Below, piece by piece: positions 14,498 through 22,711 of a stretch of 28,133 nucleotides of DNA. The stretch covers positions 1 to 28,133 of the IMG/VR virus record IMGVR_UViG_3300031951_000950; one strand, written 5' to 3'. How positions within the stretch are numbered: the first letter of the stretch is position 1; each line of letters opens with the position of its first letter. Position numbers and translations under genes: made by a program. The notes beneath the pieces were generated by a model. That model did not search any database, was not told the origin of the DNA, and saw only the letters and a program-made list of their open reading frames with translations. This DNA is from a virus.

Positions 14498-15539
14498 CGT
14501 ATCAAAATTCCGCAAGGAAATTACCAAGAGTATCGACGGTTTGTCGATTGGGTTCAACGATCCCACAGACTGGATCTCTACAGGCAACTATGCTTTAAAT
14601 TATCTTATCTCAGGAGACTTTAACAAAGGTATTCCTTTGGGCAAGGTCACTGTGTTTGCTGGTGAATCGGGTGCAGGTAAGAGCTATATCTGTTCAGGCA
14701 ACATCGCCAGGAACGCACAACAACAAGGTATCTTTGTTGTGTTGATTGACAGTGAAAACGCCTTGGACGAAGATTGGCTCAAGGCCTTGGGTGTGGACAC
14801 GTCAGAAAGCAAACTGCTTAAATTAAGCATGGCCATGATTGACGATGTGGCCAAGACCATTTCAACATTTATGGCCGACTATAAAGCATTACCAGATGGT
14901 GAACGCCCCAAGGTCATGTTTATCATTGACAGCTTGGGCATGTTGTTGACACCCACAGACGTAAATCAGTTTGATGCAGGCGAAATGAAAGGCGACTTGG
15001 GTCGTAAACCCAAAGCACTCACAGCACTGGTTCGTAACTGTGTAAACATGTTTGGTAGTTACAATGTAGGCTTGGTATGTACAAATCATACCTATGCGTC
15101 ACAGGACATGTTTGATCCTGATGACAAGATCTCCGGTGGACAAGGCTTTATCTATGCAAGCTCAATTGTTGTTGCTATGAAAAAGATGAAGCTCAAAGAA
15201 GATGAAGATGGCAACAAGATTTCAGAAGTCATGGGTATCCGTGCTGGCTGTAAGGTAATGAAAACACGCTATGCCAAACCTTTTGAAGGCGTGCAGGTCA
15301 AGATTCCTTATGAAACAGGCATGAATCCCTACAGCGGTCTTGTAGACTTGGCCGAAAAGAAAGGCCTGTTAAAGAAAGATGGTAACCGACTGATGTTTGT
15401 TACTTCGGATGGTGAGATCATCAAACAGTTCCGCAAGGCCTGGGAGTCAAACGAAGAAGGTTGTTTGGACAAGGTCATGGCTGACTTTGCAAATCAGAAG
15501 GAAACAGTAAGTACTGAAGATACAGCCACGGAGGAATAA
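14481..15539 (+). CDS. uvsX: UvsX RecA-like recombinase
   Basis: 352 residues, close to T4 UvsX (391). Walker A GESGAGKS (Lys67), DSENALDEDWL as the catalytic Glu region, Walker B VMFIIDSLGML, and LVCTNHTY and DKISGGQGFIYASS in the DNA-binding and interface loops. It forms filaments on single-stranded DNA and drives strand exchange for recombination-dependent replication, working with UvsY and gp32, both encoded nearby. The start overlaps the radical-SAM gene by 17 nt and has a strong SD (AAAGGAAAAAATC-ATG). The C-terminal tail is acidic (TVSTEDTATEE). Confidence 0.95.
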   Translation: MGKPFDVSKFRKEITKSIDGLSIGFNDPTDWISTGNYALNYLISGDFNKGIPLGKVTVFAGESGAGKSYICSGNIARNAQQQGIFVVLIDSENALDEDWLKALGVDTSESKLLKLSMAMIDDVAKTISTFMADYKALPDGERPKVMFIIDSLGMLLTPTDVNQFDAGEMKGDLGRKPKALTALVRNCVNMFGSYNVGLVCTNHTYASQDMFDPDDKISGGQGFIYASSIVVAMKKMKLKEDEDGNKISEVMGIRAGCKVMKTRYAKPFEGVQVKIPYETGMNPYSGLVDLAEKKGLLKKDGNRLMFVTSDGEIIKQFRKAWESNEEGCLDKVMADFANQKETVSTEDTATEE

Positions 15540-15542
15540 CGG

Positions 15543-16112
15543 ATGCCTCAGTACCACCAAATGGTTGATATTCAAATCCAACATGATTGGACAAAGACCA
15601 TGGATGTTACTCGCAAAGTGTTATCTTTAAAAGATTCTGTGGAACAAAGCACAGAGTTTGGATACAGTGATCATTATGATCTAGGACAGCTAGGTAACAT
15701 CAGCGATCATCGGTTGAGCGAATCGTGGTATAGAATTTCGAGTCAACTAATTCGAAACACTATGCCATGGTTGCCTTTGCTACTTGATGTTCTCAAAGAT
15801 CTTGGGCCGGACCACGGAGACATCAGTTATCTTTCTGGCGACGCCGGAGTACATATTGATCAAAAGACCACTCCGTCGGCGTTGAATTATATTTTTTATA
15901 ATACCGACCCTGATGCATATACATGGATCCAAGATGAGTCGGGCTACGAAGAAGTTTATCCTAGCATTATAAATACCTCTGTAATTTTAAACGCACATGT
16001 ACCACACGGTATAAAAAATAACGGAGATCGATGGGCACTGAGTATTCATTTCAATGCTGATTATGAAACAACAAAACAGTGGTTTGATCGAAATCCCTTG
16101 CTCAAAATTTAA
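15543..16112 (+). CDS. 2OG-Fe(II) oxygenase / aspartyl-hydroxylase-like protein
   Basis: 189 residues. The iron site is visible: H-I-D in GDAGVHIDQKTT, a core strand LNYIFYNTDP, and the distal His in LNAHVPHGIKNNGDRWALSIHF, whose Arg is placed to bind 2-oxoglutarate. The arrangement is that of the beta-helix oxygenases found repeatedly in aquatic T4-like phages; the substrate is unknown. It lies between uvsX and the small acidic gene, 3 nt after the uvsX stop, with a GGAGG SD inside the end of uvsX. A T4-late consensus TATAAATA occurs inside the gene (15968-15975). Confidence 0.65.
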   Translation: MPQYHQMVDIQIQHDWTKTMDVTRKVLSLKDSVEQSTEFGYSDHYDLGQLGNISDHRLSESWYRISSQLIRNTMPWLPLLLDVLKDLGPDHGDISYLSGDAGVHIDQKTTPSALNYIFYNTDPDAYTWIQDESGYEEVYPSIINTSVILNAHVPHGIKNNGDRWALSIHFNADYETTKQWFDRNPLLKI

Positions 16113-16135
16113 CAGTAAAATAATAAGGAGTCATG

Positions 16136-16375
16136 ATGTCGGTAGAATTAGTAAAAGAAACATGGATTGAATTAAAACGCTATATCAATTCAGTAGATCG
16201 TAACGAAGCCGCAGAAACAATAGTTGCCATTCTCATCGACAATGATGTTGACGCTGATGAAATCAAATCTGTTTTCAAAGGGGATGGGGATATCAAACGT
16301 GCATTGGCCGACTATCTCAAAGAAGAAGAAGAGCTTGAGGAAGAGGAAGAAGACGAATACGACGACGAGTATTGA
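16136..16375 (+). CDS. Small acidic-tailed protein, unknown
   Basis: 79 residues from ATG 16136, chosen over the adjacent ATG 16133 because AAGGAG (16125-16130) is then 5 rather than 2 nt away. A compact helical domain (VELVKETWIELKRYINSVDRNEAAETIVAILIDNDVDADEIKSVF in outline, about 2-60) is followed by an almost purely acidic tail (LKEEEELEEEEEDEYDDEY). Acidic tails of this sort bind basic protein surfaces or mimic DNA. It lies between uvsX and uvsY, so a link to recombination or gp32/UvsY handling is possible but not shown. Confidence 0.65.
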   Translation: MSVELVKETWIELKRYINSVDRNEAAETIVAILIDNDVDADEIKSVFKGDGDIKRALADYLKEEEELEEEEEDEYDDEY

Positions 16376-16411
16376 TGAAACAACTATTTTTCAAATTAGA
16401 AAAAGGACAGT

Positions 16412-16864
16412 ATGTGGTATAGTCGAGTAGTAGCAAATCTAGGAGCGATACCCGATTTCATAGCACACTATGAACGTGAGCTGGATGGAGCTCGACGAGA
16501 ATGCCGAATTGGTGGCATGGTAGAACACAACATCAAAGAGCTTCCCGGTATCACCGAACATCGATTTAATCAACTACAAGAGATAGAAGCCATACTGAAC
16601 TATCTCAATATCCAACTACGCAAGATCCGTAGACGTCATTTTCAAAAGTATCTAGAAGGCTATGCCCGTGCTTTAACGTCAAGAGATGCCGAAAAGTATG
16701 TGGATGGCGAAGACGAAGTCATAGACTTTGAAACCATTATCAACGAAGTTGCGTTACTGCGTAATAAGTGGCTGGGCATAATGAAGGGCCTTGATACCAA
16801 ACAATGGCAGATGGGCCATATAGTTCGGCTGCGTACAGCAGGCATGGAAGACATACAAGTTTAA
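16412..16864 (+). CDS. uvsY: UvsY recombination mediator
   Basis: 150 residues (T4 UvsY is 137). The recognisable block is the helix pair LQEIEAILNYLNIQLRKIRR followed by RHFQKYLEGYARALTSRDAEKYVDGEDEVID, characteristic of T4-type UvsY. It loads UvsX onto gp32-coated single-stranded DNA. Good SD (AAAAAGGAC) 4 nt before the ATG. The glycan block starts one base after its stop. Confidence 0.9.
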   Translation: MWYSRVVANLGAIPDFIAHYERELDGARRECRIGGMVEHNIKELPGITEHRFNQLQEIEAILNYLNIQLRKIRRRHFQKYLEGYARALTSRDAEKYVDGEDEVIDFETIINEVALLRNKWLGIMKGLDTKQWQMGHIVRLRTAGMEDIQV

Positions 16865-16865
16865 C

Positions 16866-17888
16866 ATGCATCGTGCAAGACTGCAGGACAATTTTATTTT
16901 TTACGACGCATGGAGAGATCTACCATCAGAAATCCTGCGATCAACAGACATCAACGAAACAGTCATCAATGATCTAACAATGTTAGGATTGACTGTTGAT
17001 GATATTAAAAAGTACACCTGGGTCATTGACTTAAAACCCGAAGGCATTGATCACAGTGATATCAATCATCTGTTTGTGTTTTTGACTTCCCAAGGGCTAT
17101 TGCCATCACAGTTTCGTGTGGCGTTTAGTTCGGTGGTGGATACAAGTCAATTGCCATATCCAGCAATTTGCTTACCCACGCGGTTGATATACAACGGCAA
17201 CTGGTTTATGCATTTAGAGCACTATCATGTCAACTGGGAAGAGCTAGAGATCACACACAAGTTAGTATGTCTCATGCGTAGACCAAGTATATCTCGAGGT
17301 AATATAGCAAAGAGATTATTATCCAAGTTTCACAAAGATGAACTTATAATGACTTTTGGGACCAATGGGGTTGAGCCCAGCGATGATATTAAAAAGCTCG
17401 TCTGGCCACAACCGTATCCTATGATTGTGGATCGCCCAATGGCGGATCAAGTTTTTCAGCACAGAATAGATCATGACTTCTTTTATAGAGCACCTGTGAA
17501 TCTTGTAGTGGAAAGCTCTAGTCAACTTGATCCTAATACATGGCGCAGTATTTTTATCACAGAAAAAACATTTAAAGCCATGGCTTGGTATCAGTTTCCA
17601 TTGTGGTATGCAGTTCCTGGCCTAGTTGATCAAGTAAGAAACATGGGATTTGATGTGTTTGATGATGTGTTTCAAAATCACAGCTATGATCAAATTCAAG
17701 ATCCTTGGGTAAGAATGACACAGGTAATATTGTTGGCTAGACAAGTTTGTAATTTAGATTTAGTGGAATTGAGGAAGCAACATTGGCATCGCCTTCAAAA
17801 TAATGCTGAGTTGATAAAAGAGATACATACAACAGCTATTAGCCAACACACAGAAAAATTGGACGAATTGATTTATGGCAACTTTTAA
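16866..17888 (+). CDS. Glycosyltransferase-like protein
   Basis: 340 residues. The most telling part is the C-terminal stretch FITEKTFKAMAWYQFPLWY (about 230-250), followed by GLVDQVRNMGFDVFDDVF and YDQI, a pattern seen in phage and bacterial fucosyltransferase/exostosin-like (GT10/GT47-type) enzymes where the Glu-Lys-Thr contacts the nucleotide sugar. The N-terminal half resembles no family I recognise, though VCLMRRPSISRGNIAKRLL is typical of the second domain start. It begins one base after uvsY and overlaps the methyltransferase gene by 14 nt. It would transfer a sugar to an unknown acceptor. Confidence 0.6.
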   Translation: MHRARLQDNFIFYDAWRDLPSEILRSTDINETVINDLTMLGLTVDDIKKYTWVIDLKPEGIDHSDINHLFVFLTSQGLLPSQFRVAFSSVVDTSQLPYPAICLPTRLIYNGNWFMHLEHYHVNWEELEITHKLVCLMRRPSISRGNIAKRLLSKFHKDELIMTFGTNGVEPSDDIKKLVWPQPYPMIVDRPMADQVFQHRIDHDFFYRAPVNLVVESSSQLDPNTWRSIFITEKTFKAMAWYQFPLWYAVPGLVDQVRNMGFDVFDDVFQNHSYDQIQDPWVRMTQVILLARQVCNLDLVELRKQHWHRLQNNAELIKEIHTTAISQHTEKLDELIYGNF

Positions 17889-18633
17889 AAATTCTCAGGA
17901 CAGTCATGAGCATAGTTTAAGAACGCTCAATGATCTATACGAACATGACGATTTTATGGAAAGTGTTGGTCGTGTTGTAGATCTTGGTTGCGGCTCAGAT
18001 GCTTTAGATTTACAATGGTGGGCCAATCGTACCACTAGAGATGATGATCCTATCCCGTTGAACATACAGTGCGTGGGCATAGATCAAATTGACGGTATTG
18101 GACGAGAAGCAAGAGAGCTTAAGATAGCATATCAGCGCAGTGACTTAGAAACCATAACTCAAACCAAACGTCCTTTTGATATAGTATGGTGCCATGACAC
18201 TTTCCAGTACATGACCAATCCTTTACAGGTTTTAAAAAATTGGAGAGGCCTATGTGCTCAAAATGGTATGTTTGTATTGATCGTGCCACAGACTACCAAT
18301 ATGGAATTCAATCGACAGGCATTTGATCAACAGTCTGGTTGTTATTACAATCACACCATGGTCAGCTTGATACACATGTTGGCGGTCTCAGGGTGGGACT
18401 GCCGTTCGGGCTTCTTTAAAAAACAGCCAAACGATCCTTGGTTACATGCTATAGTGTACAAAAGCGATCAAGAACCCAGCGATCCTAGAAATTCATCCTG
18501 GTACAGCCTGGCAGAAAAAGGCTTGTTGCCTGCTTCTGCTGAAGAATCAATCAACAAATATGGCTACTTACGACAGCATGATCTTGTATTACCATGGATT
18601 GATAAAAGCCTATCCTGGATGGGACATCAGTAA
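17875..18633 (+). CDS. Class I SAM-dependent methyltransferase
   Basis: 252 residues. Motif I VVDLGCGSDALDLQWW (about 34-49), an acidic strand end CVGIDQIDGIG, and motif IV-like FDIVWCHDTFQYMTNPLQVLKNWRGLCAQNGMF in outline, with the HD-F-Y-M position of methyltransferases acting on small molecules, sugars or lipids. The C-terminus carries a second helix-strand region and ends in SLSWMGHQ. It overlaps the upstream glycosyltransferase gene by 14 nt. Likely methylates a sugar or glycan intermediate, judging from its neighbours; the acceptor is not determinable. Confidence 0.75.
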   Translation: MATFKNSQDSHEHSLRTLNDLYEHDDFMESVGRVVDLGCGSDALDLQWWANRTTRDDDPIPLNIQCVGIDQIDGIGREARELKIAYQRSDLETITQTKRPFDIVWCHDTFQYMTNPLQVLKNWRGLCAQNGMFVLIVPQTTNMEFNRQAFDQQSGCYYNHTMVSLIHMLAVSGWDCRSGFFKKQPNDPWLHAIVYKSDQEPSDPRNSSWYSLAEKGLLPASAEESINKYGYLRQHDLVLPWIDKSLSWMGHQ

Positions 18634-18658
18634 TACAGCAACCGTAATATGTGCCTAT

Positions 18659-18666
18659 TATAAATA
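18659..18666 (+). promoter_or_regulatory. T4-type late promoter TATAAATA
   Basis: Exact T4 late consensus. Its last A is followed by TGCAC and then ATG 18672, 5 nt, so transcription would start on the start codon. No SD lies upstream. Confidence 0.6.
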
Positions 18667-18671
18667 TGCAC

Positions 18672-19436
18672 ATGAATAAAATCGTATTAGTCACAGGTGG
18701 GTTTGATCCCATACATTCAGGCCACATCGCGTATTTCAAAGCAGCCAAAACCCTAGGCGACATTCTCATAGTTGGATTGAACTCCGACGAATGGCTTGAG
18801 CGTAAAAAAGGCCGAGCATTCATGCCGTGGAATGAACGGTTATGTGTTATAAACAATCTTGCAATGGTAGATGAAGTTTATACATTCAACGATGACGATG
18901 GATCAGCCAAACACTTCATACAGCAAGTCAGGGCCCATTACCCCACAGCAGAGTTAATATTTGCCAATGGCGGGGATCGCACAGATAAAAATATTCCAGA
19001 AATGGATGTTGTAGACTCCAATCTTAAGTTTGTGTTTGGAGTGGGTGGATACGACAAAGCCAATTCCAGTAGCTGGATCTTGGAAGAATGGCGAGCACCC
19101 AAGACGGAACGTGCCTGGGGCTACTATCGTGTGCTACACGAACCTAACTCACAGGTCAAGCTCAAAGAACTCACAGTGGATCCTGGCAAAACACTCAGCA
19201 TGCAACGTCACGAAGACCGCGGTGAACTTTGGTTTGTCAGCGAAGGTGAAGCCACTCTGTACACCATAAACAGAAAATCAGACGCAGAGCTACATGGTCG
19301 CTACACAAAAAATCAAATGATAGTGATCAATCGCAGAGAATGGCATCAATTGGCCAACGAAGGCACAGAACCGTTAAAAGTGATAGAAATACAGTACGGC
19401 GATCGTTGCGAAGAAACTGACATAGAACGAAAATGA
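18672..19436 (+). CDS. Nucleotidyltransferase-cupin fusion (sugar-nucleotide metabolism)
   Basis: 254 residues from ATG 18672, which begins the conserved strand MNKIVLVTGGFDPIHSGH. N-terminal domain (1 to about 130): cytidylyltransferase/adenylyltransferase fold with HSGH (HxGH), GLNSDEWL, and GGDRTDKNIPE, like glycerol-phosphate and heptose-phosphate nucleotidyltransferases. C-terminal domain (about 135-254): cupin of the mannose-6-phosphate-isomerase type, with QRHEDRGELWFVSEG as the first and WHQLANEG as the second metal-binding motif. The two would activate a sugar or polyol phosphate and isomerise or sense a sugar. In-frame codons upstream of 18672 are rejected since they include the promoter. 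It overlaps the next gene by 4 nt. Confidence 0.75.
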   Translation: MNKIVLVTGGFDPIHSGHIAYFKAAKTLGDILIVGLNSDEWLERKKGRAFMPWNERLCVINNLAMVDEVYTFNDDDGSAKHFIQQVRAHYPTAELIFANGGDRTDKNIPEMDVVDSNLKFVFGVGGYDKANSSSWILEEWRAPKTERAWGYYRVLHEPNSQVKLKELTVDPGKTLSMQRHEDRGELWFVSEGEATLYTINRKSDAELHGRYTKNQMIVINRREWHQLANEGTEPLKVIEIQYGDRCEETDIERK

Positions 19437-20122
19437 ACGACATCATTCCTATCTTCGTGGGCTATGATCCTAGAGAAGCCATAGCTTATCATACCTGTGT
19501 AAATTCAATCATACGACATGCTACCCGTCCAGTGGCCATACATCCTGTGGCATTGAACTTATTCAAAGACTACGATGAAACACATACCGACGGTAGCAAT
19601 CATTTCATCTACACTAGATTTCTAGTTCCGCATCTCATGAACTGGCATGGCTGGGCCATCTTTATCGATGGTGACATGATTGTGCGTGATGACATTACTA
19701 AACTGTGGAACTTGCGAGAAATGGACAAAGATGTCATGGTAGTCAAACACGACTACAAGACTCGTATGCCCGTCAAATACTTAGGAGCAAAAAATGAAGA
19801 CTATCCTCGAAAAAATTGGAGTAGTGTTATTCTGTGGAATTGTAGTAGCTTTCCTAACCGGCGACTTACTCCCGAATTCGTCCAACAATCCACCGGCAGT
19901 GAGCTCCACCGCTTCTCGTGGATAGACGATGAGCGTATTGGTGAACTACCACCAGAATGGAACTGGTTAGATGTTGAATACGAACAAAATCCTCAAGCAA
20001 AACTAGTACATTACACACTAGGAACACCGTGCTTTCATGAGTTTTCTACCCAGGGCAACTTTGCCGATGAGTGGCACCGCGAACGTATTCTCACAGAGTA
20101 CTGTCAGCAACGAATCAACTAA
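19433..20122 (+). CDS. GT8-like glycosyltransferase
   Basis: 229 residues with a GT-A fold: IPIFVGYDPREAIAYHTCVNSI at the N-terminus, then GWAIFIDGDMIVRDD, where D-G-D is the metal and nucleotide-sugar binding motif, and WSSVILWNC, ending with LVHYTLGTPCFHEF, which carries the His expected for metal binding. Such retaining enzymes add glucose or galactose in LPS core and related glycans. Start overlaps the preceding stop (ATGA). Its stop codon overlaps the convergent minus-strand stop by 3 nt (20120-20122 vs 20119-20121 share two bases). Sugar and acceptor unknown. Confidence 0.75.
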   Translation: MNDIIPIFVGYDPREAIAYHTCVNSIIRHATRPVAIHPVALNLFKDYDETHTDGSNHFIYTRFLVPHLMNWHGWAIFIDGDMIVRDDITKLWNLREMDKDVMVVKHDYKTRMPVKYLGAKNEDYPRKNWSSVILWNCSSFPNRRLTPEFVQQSTGSELHRFSWIDDERIGELPPEWNWLDVEYEQNPQAKLVHYTLGTPCFHEFSTQGNFADEWHRERILTEYCQQRIN

Positions 20123-20760
20123 ATCCAGTGCTGTTGCACCAATGGATGATAGCCCATGGTGCTAGGCTTTTGTGATACTTTTCTAAACATCAACATTTTT
20201 ATTTGACTGAGATCTCTATGTGCATCTTTGTAGTTGGCAATGTGAAACCACTCCGCAGGGCAATGATCAGTTAACACAGTGTGTTGAGCATGCTCGCTAA
20301 TAATAGCTTGATCACCATACAAAGGCGGAACACTGTACAATGATTGCCAATGGCTCAATGGCTCACCGATAAATGTGTTCCAAAGATAACTATGGTCTCC
20401 TTGCCAATACATGAACGCACTGGAATGTATATTTTTGTCTGCTTCAATCCACATCACAAAGGATTGATGTTGAATACGTTCAATTATATCATCAATGTTG
20501 CCACAAATCACAGTGTCTAGATCTATGTACACAGTGGGTCCTGACAGCAATCCAGGTTTGAACATTTGCATTTTTGACCAAAATCCATGATCCCCAGATT
20601 GTAATTCAATTCGTTCACAGTTGACCTCACAGTCACTAAAACAAATAAAACGATGTGGTTGTGTTAGATTACGTTGTACACCGCGTTGTAGTTTGTCAAC
20701 CCAGACAGCATCGTATCCTACCTTCCCACCTTGCCGTAACACACATACAACGTTAAGCAT
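20119..20760 (-). CDS. DxD glycosyltransferase (ends QQHWI)
   Basis: 213 residues. YIDLDTVICGNIDDI carries the D-L-D nucleotide-sugar motif; preceding it GFWSKMQMFKPGLLSG and following it SSAFMYWQGDHSYLW and GDQAIISEH are typical of small GT-A enzymes in phage and capsule clusters. The C-terminus, PLVQQHWI, is shared with the plus-strand gene at 25237 (AILQHWI), so the two are paralogues or a common family. It is the last gene of a minus-strand operon (8-nt overlap with the upstream methyltransferase). Confidence 0.72.
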   Translation of the reverse strand: MLNVVCVLRQGGKVGYDAVWVDKLQRGVQRNLTQPHRFICFSDCEVNCERIELQSGDHGFWSKMQMFKPGLLSGPTVYIDLDTVICGNIDDIIERIQHQSFVMWIEADKNIHSSAFMYWQGDHSYLWNTFIGEPLSHWQSLYSVPPLYGDQAIISEHAQHTVLTDHCPAEWFHIANYKDAHRDLSQIKMLMFRKVSQKPSTMGYHPLVQQHWI

Positions 20761-21292
20761 AACGTTCCAACACCAGTAGCCCAGATCCGCGATTGCAGTG
20801 TTCTATAATATGCCATTCATGATTGTGATGCAAAAATACAATCACAGCTTCAAACACTCCGGGCCACTCAGTGGGATCGTGAAGCACAATATACTTTTGA
20901 GCATGACAAGCATGACGGTCTAGCTCTGCTAGACAATGCTGTTTGGTATGTACAGTGTCAATAAACAGTAAGTCACAGGGTTCAATGTCTATTTCTAAAC
21001 TGTTGGCTATGGCAAACTCAAAGTCAGTGCCATTGAGTTCAGCACAGTGTTTCAATTCGTCTAGCACAGTTAAGTTAGCATTGGTGATATCATAGCTTCG
21101 TAGTTTTTTTGGATTTCCGGCAAGCCAGGCACAGGTACTGAGTCCAGTATAAACTCCAAACTCTACTATGCTGTCAACTTGACTGGCATACTTCTTATAA
21201 GTGTCAAATCTAGTTGGGCTGTCGCCTAACCATTTGGTAGGATGTATTTTTAATTCAACAAAGTCTTGTTGAAGTTCTTGTAGTGTTCTCAT
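20753..21292 (-). CDS. Class I methyltransferase-like protein
   Basis: 179 residues. VDSIVEFGVYTGLSTCAWL (about 38-56) is motif I in the form E-F-G-x-x-x-G-x-S seen in the sugar O-methyltransferase/cephalosporin-hydroxylase group; RSYDITNANL gives the acidic motif II and CDLLFIDTVHTKQHCLAELD the catalytic-domain Asp and metal-ligand-like His. Then KYIVLHDPTEWPGVF, matching the HD of that group. Likely methylates a sugar, given its neighbours. Overlaps both minus-strand neighbours (4 and 8 nt). Confidence 0.68.
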   Translation of the reverse strand: MRTLQELQQDFVELKIHPTKWLGDSPTRFDTYKKYASQVDSIVEFGVYTGLSTCAWLAGNPKKLRSYDITNANLTVLDELKHCAELNGTDFEFAIANSLEIDIEPCDLLFIDTVHTKQHCLAELDRHACHAQKYIVLHDPTEWPGVFEAVIVFLHHNHEWHIIEHCNRGSGLLVLERYA

Positions 21293-21834
21293 TGTTTTCT
21301 TAACCAGTATACACCCAGCTTGCTTTTTTGGCTTTTACGATACGAGTCAAATACATAGTGCCCCCAAGTATCCATAACTTCATCGTGACTCCAGTCATCT
21401 TTGACATGTGCTTCGTGAGGGTTTTCATAGGCATGTTCGTCCTGCGGCATGTGTCTGATGGGGATGCTCACAATCAGTGTGTCTGCTACAGAAAGAATAC
21501 GGTCAACCAAGGCAACAGCATCCGTTTTGGTCATATGTTCTAGTACATCACCTGCAATGACCACACTGGGATTTAATTCGTTCCAGTTCACAGTTCTCAC
21601 ATCTTGGTTTAGCACACGAGTATACCGGCTTTCCAACTGAAATTCTTCAATGTATGGTTTCCAAATTTCTACACCGATCCAGGTTGCATTTGTGCAACAC
21701 CCAGCTTCTTCTTTGATCAATTTGATATAGGTGCCTGACCCAGGGCCAATATCCACCACTGTGGTAATTTTTGATTCGTTGCTTTGAAACCATGCTAGAG
21801 TTTCGGCTTTGCCTGATTTGAGACTGAATGACAT
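21289..21834 (-). CDS. Class I SAM-dependent methyltransferase
   Basis: 181 residues from ATG 21834, chosen because AAGGAAAAC lies 4-5 nt upstream; the open frame extends further but crosses the promoter. Motif I VVDIGPGSGTYIKLI, motif II GVEIWKPYIEEF, NQDVRTVNW and motif IV VVIAGDVLEHMTKTDAV fit a standard Rossmann methyltransferase, with the GDVLEHM form typical of UbiE/COQ5-like and sugar methyltransferases. First gene of the three-gene minus-strand operon that runs from the bidirectional promoter at 21861. Substrate unknown. Confidence 0.75.
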   Translation of the reverse strand: MSFSLKSGKAETLAWFQSNESKITTVVDIGPGSGTYIKLIKEEAGCCTNATWIGVEIWKPYIEEFQLESRYTRVLNQDVRTVNWNELNPSVVIAGDVLEHMTKTDAVALVDRILSVADTLIVSIPIRHMPQDEHAYENPHEAHVKDDWSHDEVMDTWGHYVFDSYRKSQKSKLGVYWLRKQ

Positions 21835-21860
21835 TTGTTTTCCTTGGTAGTGTGGTATGC

Positions 21861-21874
21861 TATAAATATTTATA
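21861..21874. promoter_or_regulatory. Palindromic bidirectional late promoter TATAAATATTTATA
   Basis: A perfect 14-bp palindrome made of two overlapping TATAAATA elements facing outwards. On the plus strand, initiation near 21874 leaves about 16 nt before ATG 21890. On the minus strand, initiation near 21861 leaves about 26 nt, with an SD, before ATG 21834. Confidence 0.62.
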
Positions 21875-21889
21875 TACATATATAAACCA

Positions 21890-22711
21890 ATGAAAGCCTT
21901 TATCATCCATCTTCCAGACCGTCCGCACAGTGTTGCGCACTCGGCCAGCATGTTAAAAACACTGCAATCCTACAACATTGATGCCGAACTGTTTGAAGGA
22001 ATACGAGGAGATGTAGCAGTAAAATTGGCACAACGAGCCGGCAAAGTTCTGTATCCTTACAGCATAAAGAACAGACAGCTGGATGACAAAGATATCAAAG
22101 AACTCATACGACCTGAACTCTACGAAGACTTTAAAAAACGCTATCAATACAAGATCATTGAACGCAAACCAATAGGTGAGGCTCACATAGGAAAGCTCAG
22201 TCGGCCAGGAGTGGTGGGATGTTTCTACAGTCATTACGCACTGTGGAAAAAATGCATAGATCTCAACGAACCCATTATGATTTTTGAGGATGATGTAAAG
22301 TTTTACAGAGAATACCGTCCAGTGGAGTTTGATGGAGTGTTGATTTTGAGTCTAGGCAAAAGTAGTTTTTTATCTGACCCACAAAAAACTTATCTAGAGA
22401 ATCCTACAGGGGTACCACGCAGTCGCCCCTGGCAAAATTTCAGTATGCCTGGCGCCAGTGGATATTTGATCAAACCTGACGCTGCCTTGGGATTGACCAA
22501 GTTCTATCGTCCTTACTGGTATCCAGCAGACAATGCAATCAATCAGTTTATTACTCCTATACAGATACATACCTATCTCATGGGCCGTAATACCTTGCCC
22601 GAAGAAGGCAACATATCAATGACCAAGAGCAAGGACTGGGCTGCCACCTTAAACAGCACTGTGGTCAACAGTGACTACACTGACGACTTTGAATCTGGGT
22701 CGGCTCAATGA
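21890..22711 (+). CDS. Glycosyltransferase family 25 (LPS-type)
   Basis: 273 residues. GT25 hallmarks: MKAFIIHLPDRPHSVAH at the N-terminus (phage/LPS-enzyme start), LFEGIRGD, then VVGCFYSHYALWKKCIDLNEPIMIFEDDV, in which C-x-x-SH-x-x-L-W and the E-D-D are the recognised core, and a substrate part GVLILSLGKS and PGASGYLIKP. The family adds galactose or related sugars to LPS cores and to collagen-like protein. It starts the plus-strand arm of the divergent unit and overlaps the next gene by 4 nt. No SD is seen. Acceptor unknown. Confidence 0.82.
   Translation: MKAFIIHLPDRPHSVAHSASMLKTLQSYNIDAELFEGIRGDVAVKLAQRAGKVLYPYSIKNRQLDDKDIKELIRPELYEDFKKRYQYKIIERKPIGEAHIGKLSRPGVVGCFYSHYALWKKCIDLNEPIMIFEDDVKFYREYRPVEFDGVLILSLGKSSFLSDPQKTYLENPTGVPRSRPWQNFSMPGASGYLIKPDAALGLTKFYRPYWYPADNAINQFITPIQIHTYLMGRNTLPEEGNISMTKSKDWAATLNSTVVNSDYTDDFESGSAQ

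Noticed and set aside
15968-15975. Exact TATAAATA inside the 15543 gene
   Set aside because: It is intragenic and about 160 nt from the next start, which already has a strong SD; chance occurrence in AT-rich coding sequence cannot be excluded.
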